Source: Tragulus kanchil (lineage: Eukaryota; Chordata; Mammalia; Artiodactyla; Tragulidae). Taken from it: a stretch of 64,000 nt of DNA. The stretch covers positions 198,396,939 to 198,460,938 of the forward strand of contig JAIOJX010000032.1 in the NCBI GenBank assembly GCA_022376925.1. Reading direction: 5' to 3'. Positions 22,966 to 34,128 of this stretch are shown here, piece by piece (the first letter of the stretch is position 1; every line of letters begins with the position of its first letter). The notes beneath the pieces were generated by a model. It saw nothing but the letters and a program-made list of their open reading frames with translations. It ran no database searches and had not been told where the DNA came from. The position numbers and the translations under genes are program-made.

Positions 22966-24512
22966 CAGGCATGCCAGTATGACCACCCTGAGACTACTGT
23001 CCAAGAGTGTTTACAGCACTCAAGTATGCGGCTACCAGAAGCCTCTTCATGGAGCGATTGAGACAAGGTCTTAAGGAAATCTGCATGCCCCTGCAATCTA
23101 TTTGTAAAATGTAACAGGAAAGAGTTCATTGCTTCCATCACATTTCCTAAAGTTACATGACAAAAATAGATCAAAATCAAATACATATATAAAAAATCCT
23201 GCCACCTAGAGCACAATTAGAAAAAGCCCCTAAAGGAGATTTCATCACACAATGGTATAAAAATAACTTTATTACATATATATATACACACACACATATA
23301 TTCCTTAGAAGGTATTTATATATCTTTTCTTTGAATTATTTAAACCTGAAACTTAGGTTAACTATCTTTGTTCTTCAGAGGTTAAGTCACTAGGGCTTAC
23401 GGGAAGAAAAGCCAGAAAAAATGAACTTCCTCTCACTCCTTAAATCTGTTCTACAAATTTAATATCTGTTAGAGCCCCCAGGGCCTACCATGGAGCAATA
23501 TATAAGAATAAAGATATAATACCCAGAGAACACTGCCTCATATGCTATTGTAGTCACACAATTTTTTTTTCCCTGTCTGCAAGAGGAAAACACATACGCC
23601 ATTTAAGGTGAACTTCATTTGCATGGAGAAATGAGAATTTTAAGATGTTGCCATGAAGAACTGCAAATAGAGTGCAGATTCCTGTCTCCATTAAAGCTCG
23701 AGTCAAAATGGCAAAATGAATACATTCCCCTTTTCAGAAGTATCCCGTCTTGAGGGCCTCCAAAAATATTTGCAGGAATAATTTTCAAAAACAGTATAAT
23801 CTAAACTATTTTGATTACAGAACCTACAACCCCTTTGGAACATGAAAACAATGCACAAGGATTACTTCAAAATGGTTCTTAATTTATTTTAATCAGAGAG
23901 ATTTTTCTCCCTGAAACTAGCTTGTTTTCTTGCTCCTATTGCCAATCCCCACCTTGCATCCCAACAGGGCCAGGGACTCAAAAGATCCAGCACCACAGCA
24001 TCTGCACCACCCTTCCTTGTCCCACTGTAACTACCAAGACTCACCTAATTCATTGCTGTAGACTCTGTTTGATTTCTTTACTTGAAGCTCATTTTTCGTA
24101 ATCATTTCTCTAGACTACAATCTAGGCTACAATCTAGATGTACACTCATAAAACCCAGGAGGAATCATCTCCCTACCTTCCCCCACCAAACATCAAATGA
24201 TTTCATCATGGGAGAATATAATTCATCTTCGGTTGATATTTGATTGTTTACCACACACTTTCTTCTCTGACTCAGATTGCAACCAGCCCTTTCAAATTTA
24301 TACCTGTTGGGTCAATCTTTGATGCCCTAGGGACTGTACATCTTTCTTTATATCCAAACCCTACCTAAGTTGAAAAAATGTCTCGATATGTCTTTTGACC
24401 ACCCCAGCAAAAAGCAATCTATTCTATCTCTTAACCCCTATAGCAGACCTTCCATAAATGATTGTAGCCTCTTTGTCAAGTACAAAGAGGTCATTGATCA
24501 GCCTGGAGTTTG
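22966..24512. other. Longest unassigned single-copy stretch of the left half
   Basis: About 1.5 kb without a recognised repeat or gene, apart from a short (TA)n/(CA)n tract at about 23275-23302. No splice-site pair with an open frame was noticed. Cross-species conservation would be the useful test for regulatory DNA here. Confidence 0.5.
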
Positions 24513-24599
24513 GACTTTCTTAAGTCCACAAGGAGATAATCTTTAAAGCCAGACCACATGACAGAGAACAGGGTGTTTCTAAATTCCAAAAGTCCCTTA

Positions 24600-25190
24600 G
24601 GTATATCAAAAAACAAACATGAAGCACATATGATAAAAGAAAATAGATCAATTTCATCAAAATTAAACACCTTTGTGCTCAAAAGATCAGAAAGTGAAAA
24701 AATGACTCATGGAATAAAAACAAATATTTGCAAATTATATGTCTGATAAGGGATTTATATCTATAATATATTCTTTAAAAACTTTTGTGATTTAGCAATA
24801 AAAAGATAACTTGAAGAAAAATAAACCAAGTCTTTGAATAGAATTGCTCCATAGAAGATATACAATTGGCCAATAAACACATGAAAAGATGTTCAGCATG
24901 CTAAGTCAGCAGGGAATTGCAAATTCAAACCACAATGAGCTGCTGCTTCATACACAGTAGGATGGCTTCAAGCAAAAAGATATAATAAGAACTTCTGACA
25001 ACAATGTGGAGAATTGGGAATTTTTTCAGATAGAATTAGAAACGTGTATACTGCTGGTATCAATGCAAAACAGTGCAGCCTCCTTGGAAAACATTCTGAC
25101 AGTTCCTCAAAGGGTTAAATAAACTTTCCATATAATCTGACAATTTTCAAGAGAAATGAAAACCTATGTCTAAATGAATGTTTGTAACAA
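24600..25190 (+). mobile_element. L1 ORF2 3' fragment
   Basis: Typical L1 order: 'AAAATTAAACACCTTTGTGC', 'GATAAGGGATTTATATC', 'GGCCAATAAACACATGAAAA', 'CTGCTGGTATCAATGC'. Full of stops. It is interrupted by BovB and resumes at 25576. In the true genome the L1 probably runs on through 26721-26870 and 27231-27440. Confidence 0.8.
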
Positions 25191-25195
25191 CGTTG

Positions 25196-25575
25196 AGTGC
25201 CGAAGAATTGATGCTTTAGAATTGTGGTGTTGGAGAAGATTCTTGAGAGTTCTTTGGACTATAAAGAGATCAAATCAGTGAATCCTAAAGGAAATCAACC
25301 CTGAATATTCACTGGAAGGACTAATGCTGAAGCTGAAGCTCCATACTTTGGCCACCTGATGCGATGAGCCAATTCATTGGAAAATAAGACCCTGATTGTG
25401 GGGAAGATTGAGGGCAGGAGGAGAAGGGGGCAACAGAGGATGAAATGGTTGGATACCATCACCAGTTCAATAGACATGAGTTGGAGCAAACCCAGGGAGA
25501 TAGTGAAAAACAGGGAAGCCTGGAGTGCTGCAGTTTATGGGGTTGCAAAATGTCAGATACAACTTAATAACTGAA
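25196..25575 (+). mobile_element. BovB 3' fragment inserted in L1
   Basis: Plus-strand BovB 3' end coding LKLKLHTLAT-like and GRRRRGQQRMKWLD-like peptides, ending in an (AAC)n tail at about 25565-25576. AACAAC on both sides (25190-25195 and the tail) may be target duplication. Copy at 26299-26678. Confidence 0.88.
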
Positions 25576-25703
25576 CAACAACAACATTATTCGTAATTGC
25601 AAAAAGGTAGAAAGAAGACTTTCTTAAGTCCACAAGGAGATAATCTTTAAAGCCAGACCACATGACAGAGAACAGGGTGTTTCTAAATTCCAAAAGTCCC
25701 TTA

Positions 25704-26293
25704 GGTATATCAAAAAACAAACATGAAGCACATATGATAAAAGAAAATAGATCAATTTCATCAAAATTAAACACCTTTGTGCTCAAAAGATCAGAAAGTG
25801 AAAAAATGACTCATGGAATAAAAACAAATATTTGCAAATTATATGTCTGATAAGGGATTTATATCTATAATATATTCTTTAAAAACTTTTGTGATTTAGC
25901 AATAAAAAGATAACTTGAAGAAAAATAAACCAAGTCTTTGAATAGAATTGCTCCATAGAAGATATACAATTGGCCAATAAACACATGAAAAGATGTTCAG
26001 CATGCTAAGTCAGCAGGGAATTGCAAATTCAAACCACAATGAGCTGCTGCTTCATACACAGTAGGATGGCTTCAAGCAAAAAGATATAATAAGAACTTCT
26101 GACAACAATGTGGAGAATTGGGAATTTTTTCAGATAGAATTAGAAACGTGTATACTGCTGGTATCAATGCAAAACAGTGCAGCCTCCTTGGAAAACATTC
26201 TGACAGTTCCTCAAAGGGTTAAATAAACTTTCCATATAATCTGACAATTTTCAAGAGAAATGAAAACCTATGTCTAAATGAATGTTTGTCACA
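25704..26293 (+). mobile_element. L1 ORF2 3' fragment (doublet copy)
   Basis: Copy of 24600-25190 at the offset of doublet 9. Confidence 0.8.
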
Positions 26294-26298
26294 ACGTT

Positions 26299-26678
26299 GA
26301 GTCCCAAGAATTGATGCTTTAGAATTGTGGTGTTGGAGAAGATTCTTGAGAGTTCTTTGGACTATAAAGAGATCAAATCAGTGAATCCTAAAGGAAATCA
26401 ACCCTGAATATTCACTGGAAGGACTAATGCTGAAGCTGAAGCTCCATACTTTGGCCACCTGATGCGATGAGCCAATTCATTGGAAAATAAGACCCTGATT
26501 GTGGGGAAGATTGAGGGCAGGAGGAGAAGGGGGCAACAGAGGATGAAATGGTTGGATACCATCACCAGTTCAATAGACATGAGTTGGAGCAAACCCAGGG
26601 AGATAGTGAAAAACAGGGAAGCCTGGAGTGCTGCAGTTTATGGGGTTGCAAAATGTCAGATACAACTTAATAACTGAA
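26299..26678 (+). mobile_element. BovB 3' fragment (doublet copy)
   Basis: Copy of 25196-25575 at the offset of doublet 9. Confidence 0.88.
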
Positions 26679-26689
26679 CAACAACAACA

Positions 26690-27440
26690 TTATTCGTAAT
26701 TGCAAAAAGGTAGAAAGAAGCTATATCTCTGTTAATTGAACAATGAATAAACAAAATGTGGTATATCTATACAATGGAAATAAAAATAAAGGACGTATTG
26801 ATATATGTCACGATATGGACTAACCTTAAAAACATTATGTAAGTGAAGTCAATGAAAAAAAAGGAAAAAGCTGGGGTTTCCCTGGCAGCTCAGTGGTGAA
26901 GAATTCTCCTGCCAATGCAGGAGACATGGGTTTGATCCCTGATCTGGGAAGATTCCATATGTTGTGGAGCAACTAAGCCCATGAGCCACAGCTATTGAGC
27001 CTGTGCTCTAGAGCCTCAGAGCCACAACTATGGAGCCCATGTTCCTCAACTACCGAAGCCTGTGTGCCCTAGAGCCTGAGTTCCACAACAAGAGAAGTCA
27101 CCGCAACAAGAAGCCTGCTCACCTCAACTAAAGAGTAGCCCCAACTGCGTGAAACTAGAAAAGAGCCTATGGCAGCAGTAAAAACCCAGAATAGACAAAA
27201 AAAAACAAAAAACAAAAAACAAAAAACCCTCACATACTATATAATCCCATCTATAGGGCAAATTCATAAAAACAGAAAAAAAACAGAAAGTAGATACAGA
27301 ATTTTCAGAAGCTGAAGGAAGAAATGGAATGAGGAATAACTGCTAATGGGTATGAGAGTTACTTGAGATGATGAAAGTATTCTGAAATTAGATTACTAAT
27401 AGTTGGACAATTCCATGAATATTTTAATAATTACTTAAAT
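26690..27440 (+). mobile_element. L1 3' end, split by a SINE
   Basis: The L1 continues with 'CAATGAATAAACAAAATGTG' and 'ACAATGGAAATAAAAATAAA', is cut by the CHR-2-type SINE at 26871-27228, and resumes at 27231 with 'ACTATATAATCCCATCTATA' and a 3' UTR-like segment. Confidence 0.75.
26871..27228 (+). mobile_element. CHR-2-type tRNA-Glu SINE
   Basis: Full-length head ('TTTCCCTGGCAGCTCAGTGG', B box-like 'GGTTTGATCCC'), a body of GAGCCACAACTA-type repeats, and an A-rich tail with (CAAAAAA)n at about 27197-27228. Confidence 0.88.
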
Positions 27441-29466
27441 GGGGTCCTTCAGTAACTGCAAAGTACTACGCTGAGGCAAAATGACAGAAATCCAGATAGA
27501 AAACCCAGATAACTTGAGAAAAAATCTGAGACCCTTTGGGCTGGTCTTCTTCTTTGCCCCCGTATCCCACAAGGTTGTTCCTCTACTTCAAATGTCTTGA
27601 CTTTGTTTTTTGAAACAATTGACCTTAGAGACCTTCAACTGTTCCAATTTTCTGAACTTTCATTACAAACATCACTGTAACTTCAGAATTTCCTGTTTTC
27701 TAAACTGTATCAGAATCCCTGTGCCCTGCCTCCACCCAGACCCTGACAGGGATATAAGGCACACAGACAGGGATATAAGAATATGGAAAGGAAAGTTAAG
27801 GTACCCAAATGAGCTACTTGCCTGGGATGTCAGCAGTTTATAAGCTACCATGTTTGCATATTAATTCATTCTGTTATATCCTTTGATCCTCAACAGGGGA
27901 CTAAGGGAGAGTCTTTGAAAGGACACTAGACAAAGACCATCAAGAAGGAAGATTTACGGTCCTAGGGGAATAGTCAACAGCTCTAGATGCTTTCTGTCTC
28001 TCTCTGCTCTCTCAGACTAAGGAGACAGAACAAATGGTCCCTCAAGTCTGGAGATGAAAAACAAATGGGGTCATTGGTTTTAAGATCAGAAGGACTGTAA
28101 TATTTACCACAAGGTCAGTACAACCAAAATCATCATCAAAAGCTGGGAGAAAGTGTCACTGACCCAGGATTCAAAATTATTATAACAGTAAAATGACCTC
28201 TCCTGTTACCCCAGATACTTTGATATTATATATATGCATATGTATTTATAGATTATATATATGAAATCCAAAATAAAATGTAAAAGGTATCACCATTAAA
28301 CCAAAATTTGTGTAGAATTCCTTAAAGATAGAAAGCAGAATTCAACTGACAAAAAGAAAAGATCAGAAGGATCCATAATCCAAATGCACCCAAGAAGAGG
28401 GCATCTGTGATGATGACAAGGACTCTGAAATTAGATTACTAATAGTTGGACAATTCCATGAATATTTTAATAATTACTTAAATGGGGTCCTTCAGTAACT
28501 GCAAAGTACTACGCTGAGGCAAAATGACAGAAATCCAGATAGAAAACCCAGATAACTTGAGAAAAAATCTGAGACCCTTTGGGCTGGTCTTCTTCTTTGC
28601 CCCCGTATCCCACAAGGTTGTTCCTCTACTTCAAATGTCTTGACTTTGTTTTTTGAAACAATTGACCTTAGAGACCTTCAACTGTTCCAATTTTCTGAAC
28701 TTTCATTACAAACATCACTGTAACTTCAGAATTTCCTGTTTTCTAAACTGTATCAGAATCCCTGTGCCCTGCCTCCACCCAGACCCTGACAGGGATATAA
28801 GGCACACAGACAGGGATATAAGAATATGGAAAGGAAAGTTAAGGTACCCAAATGAGCTACTTGCCTGGGATGTCAGCAGTTTATAAGCTACCATGTTTGC
28901 ATATTAATTCATTCTGTTATATCCTTTGATCCTCAACAGGGGACTAAGGGAGAGTCTTTGAAAGGACACTAGACAAAGACCATCAAGAAGGAAGATTTAC
29001 GGTCCTAGGGGAATAGTCAACAGCTCTAGATGCTTTCTGTCTCTCTCTGCTCTCTCAGACTAAGGAGACAGAACAAATGGTCCCTCAAGTCTGGAGATGA
29101 AAAACAAATGGGGTCATTGGTTTTAAGATCAGAAGGACTGTAATATTTACCACAAGGTCAGTACAACCAAAATCATCATCAAAAGCTGGGAGAAAGTGTC
29201 ACTGACCCAGGATTCAAAATTATTATAACAGTAAAATGACCTCTCCTGTTACCCCAGATACTTTGATATTATATATATGCATATGTATTTATAGATTATA
29301 TATATGAAATCCAAAATAAAATGTAAAAGGTATCACCATTAAACCAAAATTTGTGTAGAATTCCTTAAAGATAGAAAGCAGAATTCAACTGACAAAAAGA
29401 AAAGATCAGAAGGATCCATAATCCAAATGCACCCAAGAAGAGGGCATCTGTGATGATGACAAGGAC
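27381..29466. repeat. Doublet 10: direct tandem repeat, unit 1043 bp
   Basis: Copy 1 is 27381-28423 and copy 2 is 28424-29466, the shortest unit in the window. No differences were noticed. The join has a 5-bp microhomology (TCTGA). Beyond the L1 3' end, about 980 bp of each copy is unassigned. It includes a small internal direct repeat GACAGGGATATAAG at 27746 and 27766, and a TA-rich tract at 28228-28262. Confidence 0.95.
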
Positions 29467-29915
29467 TCTGAGTGCTCCCATTCAACTAGGTTAACAAAGG
29501 AAATGCACCGAGGCCCTGAGGCATTCAAGAGCATAATTAAATGGGTAACTACACTCTGAGTACCTGGTCTGTTGGGTAAACATCTGGAGAACTCCTCTGC
29601 ATCAGCCCAAACACAGCGTGTAAGCACTGGAACTACACGCAGAGCTAGACCTTAGCTGCTCCTTAATGGGTTCTCCAGAAAGCCAGGCTTTCAGTCTCAT
29701 TTATTGACACGCTGCATGGCACCCTTATGTTCCAGTATTAGGTCACTTGCAGTTCCCTGAATGTGTCTACTGCTGGCTACAAGTTTGTACACGTTATACA
29801 TTTTACCTGGGATGCTATCCCAACCCAAGGCATCTGGTGAAATGTTCATCATTAAATAGACGAATATATGTAAACTGTTTAAGACCATGTCTGGTACATA
29901 AACAGTACTCAAGGA
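29467..29915. other. Intergenic, nothing recognised
   Basis: Single-copy DNA without recognised repeats or coding pattern. Confidence 0.5.
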
Positions 29916-30054
29916 GGGATTTCCCTGGTGGTTCAGTGGCTAAGACTCTGCACTCCCAATGCACGTGTCCTGGGTTTGATCCTTGGTCAGGAAACACGCT
30001 CCAACTAAGACTCAATGAAATCAAATAAAAACAATAAATCAATATATTTTTTAA
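29916..30054 (+). mobile_element. Short tRNA-Glu SINE with clear target duplication
   Basis: The head starts 'GGGATTTCCCTGGTGGTTC' and carries a 'GGGTTTGATCC' B box-like element; the body is only about 140 bp. AGTACTCAAGGA is exact on both sides (29904-29915 and 30055-30066). Confidence 0.9.
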
Positions 30055-30226
30055 AGTACTCAAGGAATTTTTGCTATGTTTTTATCATTAATTGTTATTA
30101 TTCAACAATTAAATCTAATTTTTGGAAATCACCCCAGAAAATCATTCCCTTACCTAATACCCCCAAAGTGGTGGAATTAGGGTCTCATATATATTTGTTC
30201 ACTCTGTCAGGAAAAATGTTACTGCC

Positions 30227-30422
30227 CTGATTTCTCTGGTGGCTCAGTGGTAAGGAATCCCCCTGCCAGTGGAGGAGAGGTAGGTTCAATCCCTGAGTCA
30301 GGAAGATCCCTTGGAGAAGGAAATGGCAACACACTCCAGTATTCTTGCCCAGGAGCTCCCATGGAGAGAGGAACCTGGCAGGCTACAGTGCATGAGATCA
30401 CAAAAAAGAGTTGAACATGACT
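30227..30422 (+). mobile_element. Bov-tA SINE
   Basis: Plus strand; head 'TTTCTCTGGTGGCTCAGTGG', tail 'GAGTTGAACATGAC'. Copy at 31348-31543. Confidence 0.85.
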
Positions 30423-30509
30423 TTATTAAAACAACAGAAACACTTGGGAAGGTAGAAACAAGTCTATATTAATCTGCCTCTCTATTTTAATTGTGTAAAG
30501 AGGAAATTT

Positions 30510-30778
30510 GGGGGGAGAGGGGGCACTTCTATTGGTCTTTCATTTATCTATTTTCATCCATCTTCGTTCTTTGGCCTATGTAGGCCTCCCATCACAGCAG
30601 CCTCTATCACTGCAGAGCACCGGCTCTGGGCGCATACGCTCCAGAGCTCCGGCTCGGTTGTTGGACACATCAGTCCAGCCACTCCATGGCACATGGGATC
30701 TTGCCAGGCCAGAGATTGAACTGGCAGCCCTTGCACTGCAAGGCGGTGTCCTAGCCCACTGGACCACCAGGGAAGCCC
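30510..30778 (-). mobile_element. CHR-2-variant SINE (young subfamily)
   Basis: On the plus strand it begins with the 3' tail ('CACTTCTATTGGTCTTTCAT') and ends with the complement of the head ('CACTGGACCACCAGGGAAGC'). GAGGAAATTT / GAGAAAATTT flanks (about 30500-30509 and 30781-30790) look like a target duplication. Copy at 31631-31898. Confidence 0.85.
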
Positions 30779-31347
30779 AGGAGAAAATTTTTTTAACTTA
30801 TTAATCTTCATATATTCAGCATCTAACTCACATACTAGCACATTAAGGGTAGTAACATTTTTCCTGACAGAGTGAACAAATATATATGACTGTAAAAGTG
30901 ATCATTTTCTTCAGATCATCTACAAAGGGGTGTTCTTGTCAGCAGATCTTTGAACATTAATTATTGTACCCCAGAGACTGAAAATTGACATCTGTGTGAG
31001 CTGCATTACCTTTGATATGAGGCAAAATATTTTCTGTCTTCAACTTACATAGCTCAGTAAGCTACCCTGAATAAGACAAAAGTCATCATTTTTCCAAAAC
31101 TTCATTGCACGTCATGTTTCTGTTATCCTAGCTTTTGAGAGGAGTGATTGAAAACTTTATCCTGAGAGCCCCTTTTTTTGTTAATCAAGATAAAGTTGAG
31201 ACACAGATGTGATCACAGGGTTGGGAAGATCCCCTGGAGAAGGGAATGGGTTGGGCAAGATCCTACTGGAGAAGTGAATCATTGTATTTTCCTCAAAAAA
31301 CCCATGGTAGGTATATTGTTCACTCTGTCAGGAAAAATGTTACTGCC

Positions 31348-31543
31348 CTGATTTCTCTGGTGGCTCAGTGGTAAGGAATCCCCCTGCCAGTGGAGGAGAG
31401 GTAGGTTCAATCCCTGAGTCAGGAAGATCCCTTGGAGAAGGAAATGGCAACACACTCCAGTATTCTTGCCCAGGAGCTCCCATGGAGAGAGGAACCTGGC
31501 AGGCTACAGTGCATGAGATCACAAAAAAGAGTTGAACATGACT
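31348..31543 (+). mobile_element. Bov-tA SINE (doublet copy of 30227-30422)
   Basis: Identical element at the offset of doublet 11. Confidence 0.85.
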
Positions 31544-31630
31544 TTATTAAAACAACAGAAACACTTGGGAAGGTAGAAACAAGTCTATATTAATCTGCCT
31601 CTCTATTTTAATTGTGTAAAGAGGAAATTT

Positions 31631-31898
31631 GGGGGGAGAGGGGGCACTTCTATTGGTCTTTCATTTATCTATTTTCATCCATCTTCGTTCTTTGGCCTAT
31701 GTAGGCCTCCCATCACAGCAGCCTCTATCACTGCAGAGCACCGGCTCTGGGCGCATACGCCCAGAGCTCCGGCTCGGTTGTTGGACACATCAGTCCAGCC
31801 ACTCCATGGCACATGGGATCTTGCCAGGCCAGAGATTGAACTGGCAGCCCTTGCACTGCAAGGCGGTGTCCTAGCCCACTGGACCACCAGGGAAGCCC
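31631..31898 (-). mobile_element. CHR-2-variant SINE (doublet copy of 30510-30778)
   Basis: Copy with a 2-base deletion near 31760. Confidence 0.85.
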
Positions 31899-32338
31899 AG
31901 GAGAAAATTTTTTTAACTTATTAATCTTCATATATTCAGCATCTAACTCACATACTAGCACATTAAGGGTAGTAACATTTTTCCTGACAGAGTGAACAAA
32001 TATATATGACTGTAAAAGTGATCATTTTCTTCAGATCATCTACAAAGGGGTGTTCTTGTCAGCAGATCTTTGAACATTAATTATTGTACCCCAGAGACTG
32101 AAAATTGACATCTGTGTGAGCTGCATTACCTTTGATATGAGGCAAAATATTTTCTGTCTTCAACTTACATAGCTCAGTAAGCTACCCTGAATAAGACAAA
32201 AGTCATCATTTTTCCAAAACTTCATTGCACGTCATGTTTCTGTTATCCTAGCTTTTGAGAGGAGTGATTGAAAACTTTATCCTGAGAGCCCCTTTTTTTG
32301 TTAATCAAGATAAAGTTGAGACACAGATGTGATCACAG

Positions 32339-32477
32339 GGTTGGGAAGATCCCCTGGAGAAGGGAATGGCAACCTACTCCAATATTCTTAAATGGGAAAT
32401 TCCATGGGCAGAGGAGTCTGCCAGGCTACAGTTTAAAGGGTCACAAAGAGTCAGACATGACTTAGTGACTAAATAGC
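32339..32477 (+). mobile_element. Bov-tA SINE 3' part
   Basis: Starts at 'GGTTGGGAAGATCCCCTGG' and runs to 'GACATGACTTAGTGACTAA'; the tRNA-like head is missing. It directly abuts the LAPTM4B pseudogene. Confidence 0.8.
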
Positions 32478-32479
32478 AA

Positions 32480-33045
32480 AAACCAACATGTGCATTGCCA
32501 TCACCATCTCTGTTCTCATAATCCCAATCAGCACAATGGCTACGAATGGCCCATACAAGCAAGAGGTAGCCTGGATCATCCCATTCTTCTGTAACCAGAT
32601 CTCTGATTTTGCCCTGAATACCTTGGTTGCCATCACTGTACTTGTTTATCCAAACTCCATCCAGGAATACATATGATAGCTGCCTCCTAATTTTCCTTAC
32701 AAAGATGATATTATGTCAGTGAATGCTACCTGTTTGATTCTCATTATTCTTATGTTTATCAGCATTATTGTGACTTTTAAGGGTTACCTGATTATCTGTC
32801 TTTGGAATTGATACAAATACATCAATGGTAGGAACTCCTCCAATGTCCTGGTTTATGTTACCAGCAATGACGCTACAGTGCTGTTACCCCCATATGATGA
32901 TGCCACTGTGAATGGTGCTGCCAAGGAGCCACCACCACCCTACCTGTATGCTCAGGTCTGCAAGTGGGGCGAAGTGAGGGCAGCAGCTGAACTTTCATAC
33001 ATCAGAGCAATTTTTCTTTACTTTTCCTTCTGAGATGAGCTCTCT
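32480..33045 (+). pseudogene. LAPTM4B: LAPTM4B processed pseudogene, 5'-truncated
   Basis: The plus-strand frame from about 32485 reads as the C-terminal ~157 codons of LAPTM4B, a lysosomal multi-spanning membrane protein of 226 residues in its usual form, starting near residue 70. Visible landmarks are AWIIPFFC, DFALN, AITVLVYPNSIQEYI, PPNFPYKDD, the last membrane segment ending FKGYL, and a tail with LPPYDDATVNGAAKEPPPPY, keeping both PY motifs. All of it stays in one frame without introns, as in a retrocopy of spliced mRNA. Premature stops at 32674-32676 and 32677-32679 replace an Arg and a Gln codon, and another at 32809-32811 replaces a Cys codon. The normal stop is lost. About 90 bp of recognisable 3' UTR follows to ~33045, where SINE sequence begins; no poly-A is left. 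It cannot make the protein. The family match is from memory and not from a search. Confidence 0.9.
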
Positions 33046-33182
33046 GAGTCACCAGGGAAGCCCAAGAATACTGGAATGGGTAGCATATCTCTTCTTCAGG
33101 GGATCTTCCTGACCAGGAACTGACCTAGACTCTCTTCCATTGCAGGTGGGTTTTTGACCAGTTGAGCTACCAGGAAAGGCCA
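33046..33182 (-). mobile_element. Bov-tA SINE head part
   Basis: Minus-strand SINE lacking its tail end: 'AAGAATACTGGAATGGG' to the complement of the head ('TGAGCTACCAGGAAAGGCC'). A further piece of a SINE head ('CACCAGGGAAGCCC') sits at its left edge, so two events are mixed here. Confidence 0.7.
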
Positions 33183-33255
33183 AACGGGAATGGAGGGAAA
33201 GACTTTACTTTTACTTATGCATAAGTCTCAGTTAACCAGCTGCTACTTCGTCTAA
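33183..33255. repeat. Diverged 70-bp duplicate of 33738-33806
   Basis: The order GGAGGGAA, GACTTTA, CTTTTACTTA, TCTCAGTTAAC, then CTACTTC is repeated at 33744-33805 with substitutions and indels. Both lie just right of minus-strand SINE heads, so SINE plus flank was probably duplicated long ago. Confidence 0.65.
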
Positions 33256-33257
33256 GC

Positions 33258-33512
33258 CTTGACTGTACGGACATTTGTTGGCAGACTAATGTCTCTGCTT
33301 TTCAACAGACTGTGTTGAAAAGGTTTATCATCACTTACCTGCCAAGAAGCAATCATATTCTGATTTCATGGCTGCAGTCATCATCCACAGTGATTATAGA
33401 GTCCAAGAAGAGGAAATCTGTCACTATTTCCTCCTTTTCCCCTTATATTTGCCATGAAGTAATGGGGTTGTATGCCATAATCTTAGGGGGGTTTTGTATT
33501 TTATATCAGACT
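33258..33512 (-). mobile_element. BovB LINE fragment
   Basis: Matches BovB reverse-transcriptase DNA on the minus strand: 'ACGGACATTTGTTGGCA' near 33269, 'GAAGCAATCATATTC', and 'TTTGCCATGAAGTAATGGGG' near 33449. Both ends are missing. Confidence 0.8.
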
Positions 33513-33529
33513 TAAAGGGCAGGGAGAAA

Positions 33530-33736
33530 TGTGGTAATCACTCAATCCTATCAAACTCTTTGTGACCCTATGGCCACTAGACCACCAGGCTCCTCTGTCC
33601 ATGGAATTCTCCAGGCAAGAATACTGGTGTGAACTGCCATTTCCTTATCCAGGGGATCTTCCTGACCTAGAGATTCAACTTGGGTCTTCTGCATTACAGG
33701 CAGATTCTTTACAAACTGAGCCACTAGGGAAGTCAG
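33530..33736 (-). mobile_element. Bov-tA SINE
   Basis: Minus strand, from 'CTCAATCCTATCAAACTC' to 'GAGCCACTAGGGAAGTC'. AAGGGCAGGGAG (about 33516-33527) and AAGGGCAAGGAG (33738-33749) flank it. They could be a target duplication, though the flank is itself part of the older duplication described at 33183. Confidence 0.8.
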
Positions 33737-33806
33737 AAGGGCAAGGAGGGAATGACTTTAACTTTACTTACACATAGTTCTCAGTTAACTAGGTCTTACT
33801 TCCTCT

Positions 33807-34128
33807 GCTCTTGCTTTCTATAGTCTAAAAGTCCAGTTTTATCTGGTTTGTGATGAATCTCAAAGTAAAGAACTCTAAATTTCTTAAAGCAAGTCCAAAA
33901 TAAGAATAACCAAATTTATACATGAACATCAACTCTGAGACATTTTATTTTACCAAGTAGTTGCCTTGCTTTTTAAAAAAGCTTTATTGTATAATTTCTT
34001 TAGATAACAATGTCCTCTAGTGAGCATCCAATGTGATTCAATTTATAAGTAACTTTCCAGAAGCATCTATAATGTCTGACTAGGCAGTGATCATATGGTA
34101 CAGGAGTTCAAACCCATTCTTCACTATT
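33807..34128. other. Intergenic, nothing recognised
   Basis: Single-copy DNA. The last 60 bp (34069-34128) is re-read in degraded form in the filler of doublet 12. Confidence 0.5.

Larger units (their letters stand above)
24513..26720. repeat. Doublet 9: direct tandem repeat, unit 1104 bp
   Basis: Copy 1 is 24513-25616 and copy 2 is 25617-26720. Paired ORFs at 24558/25662 (offset 1104) and 25377/26480 (1103) show a 1-base indel between them: around 25188-25207 copy 1 has a few changes against 26292-26310. The join is blunt. Confidence 0.95.
30195..32370. repeat. Doublet 11: direct tandem repeat, unit 1121 bp with 66-bp filler
   Basis: Copy 1 is 30195-31249 and copy 2 is 31316-32370. Filler 31250-31315 looks error-rich: its first part re-reads the SINE bases just before it, and its last ~45 bases follow, with many gaps, the sequence at 30140-30194 just left of copy 1. 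Inside, one 2-base indel separates 30639 and 31760. Confidence 0.93.
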
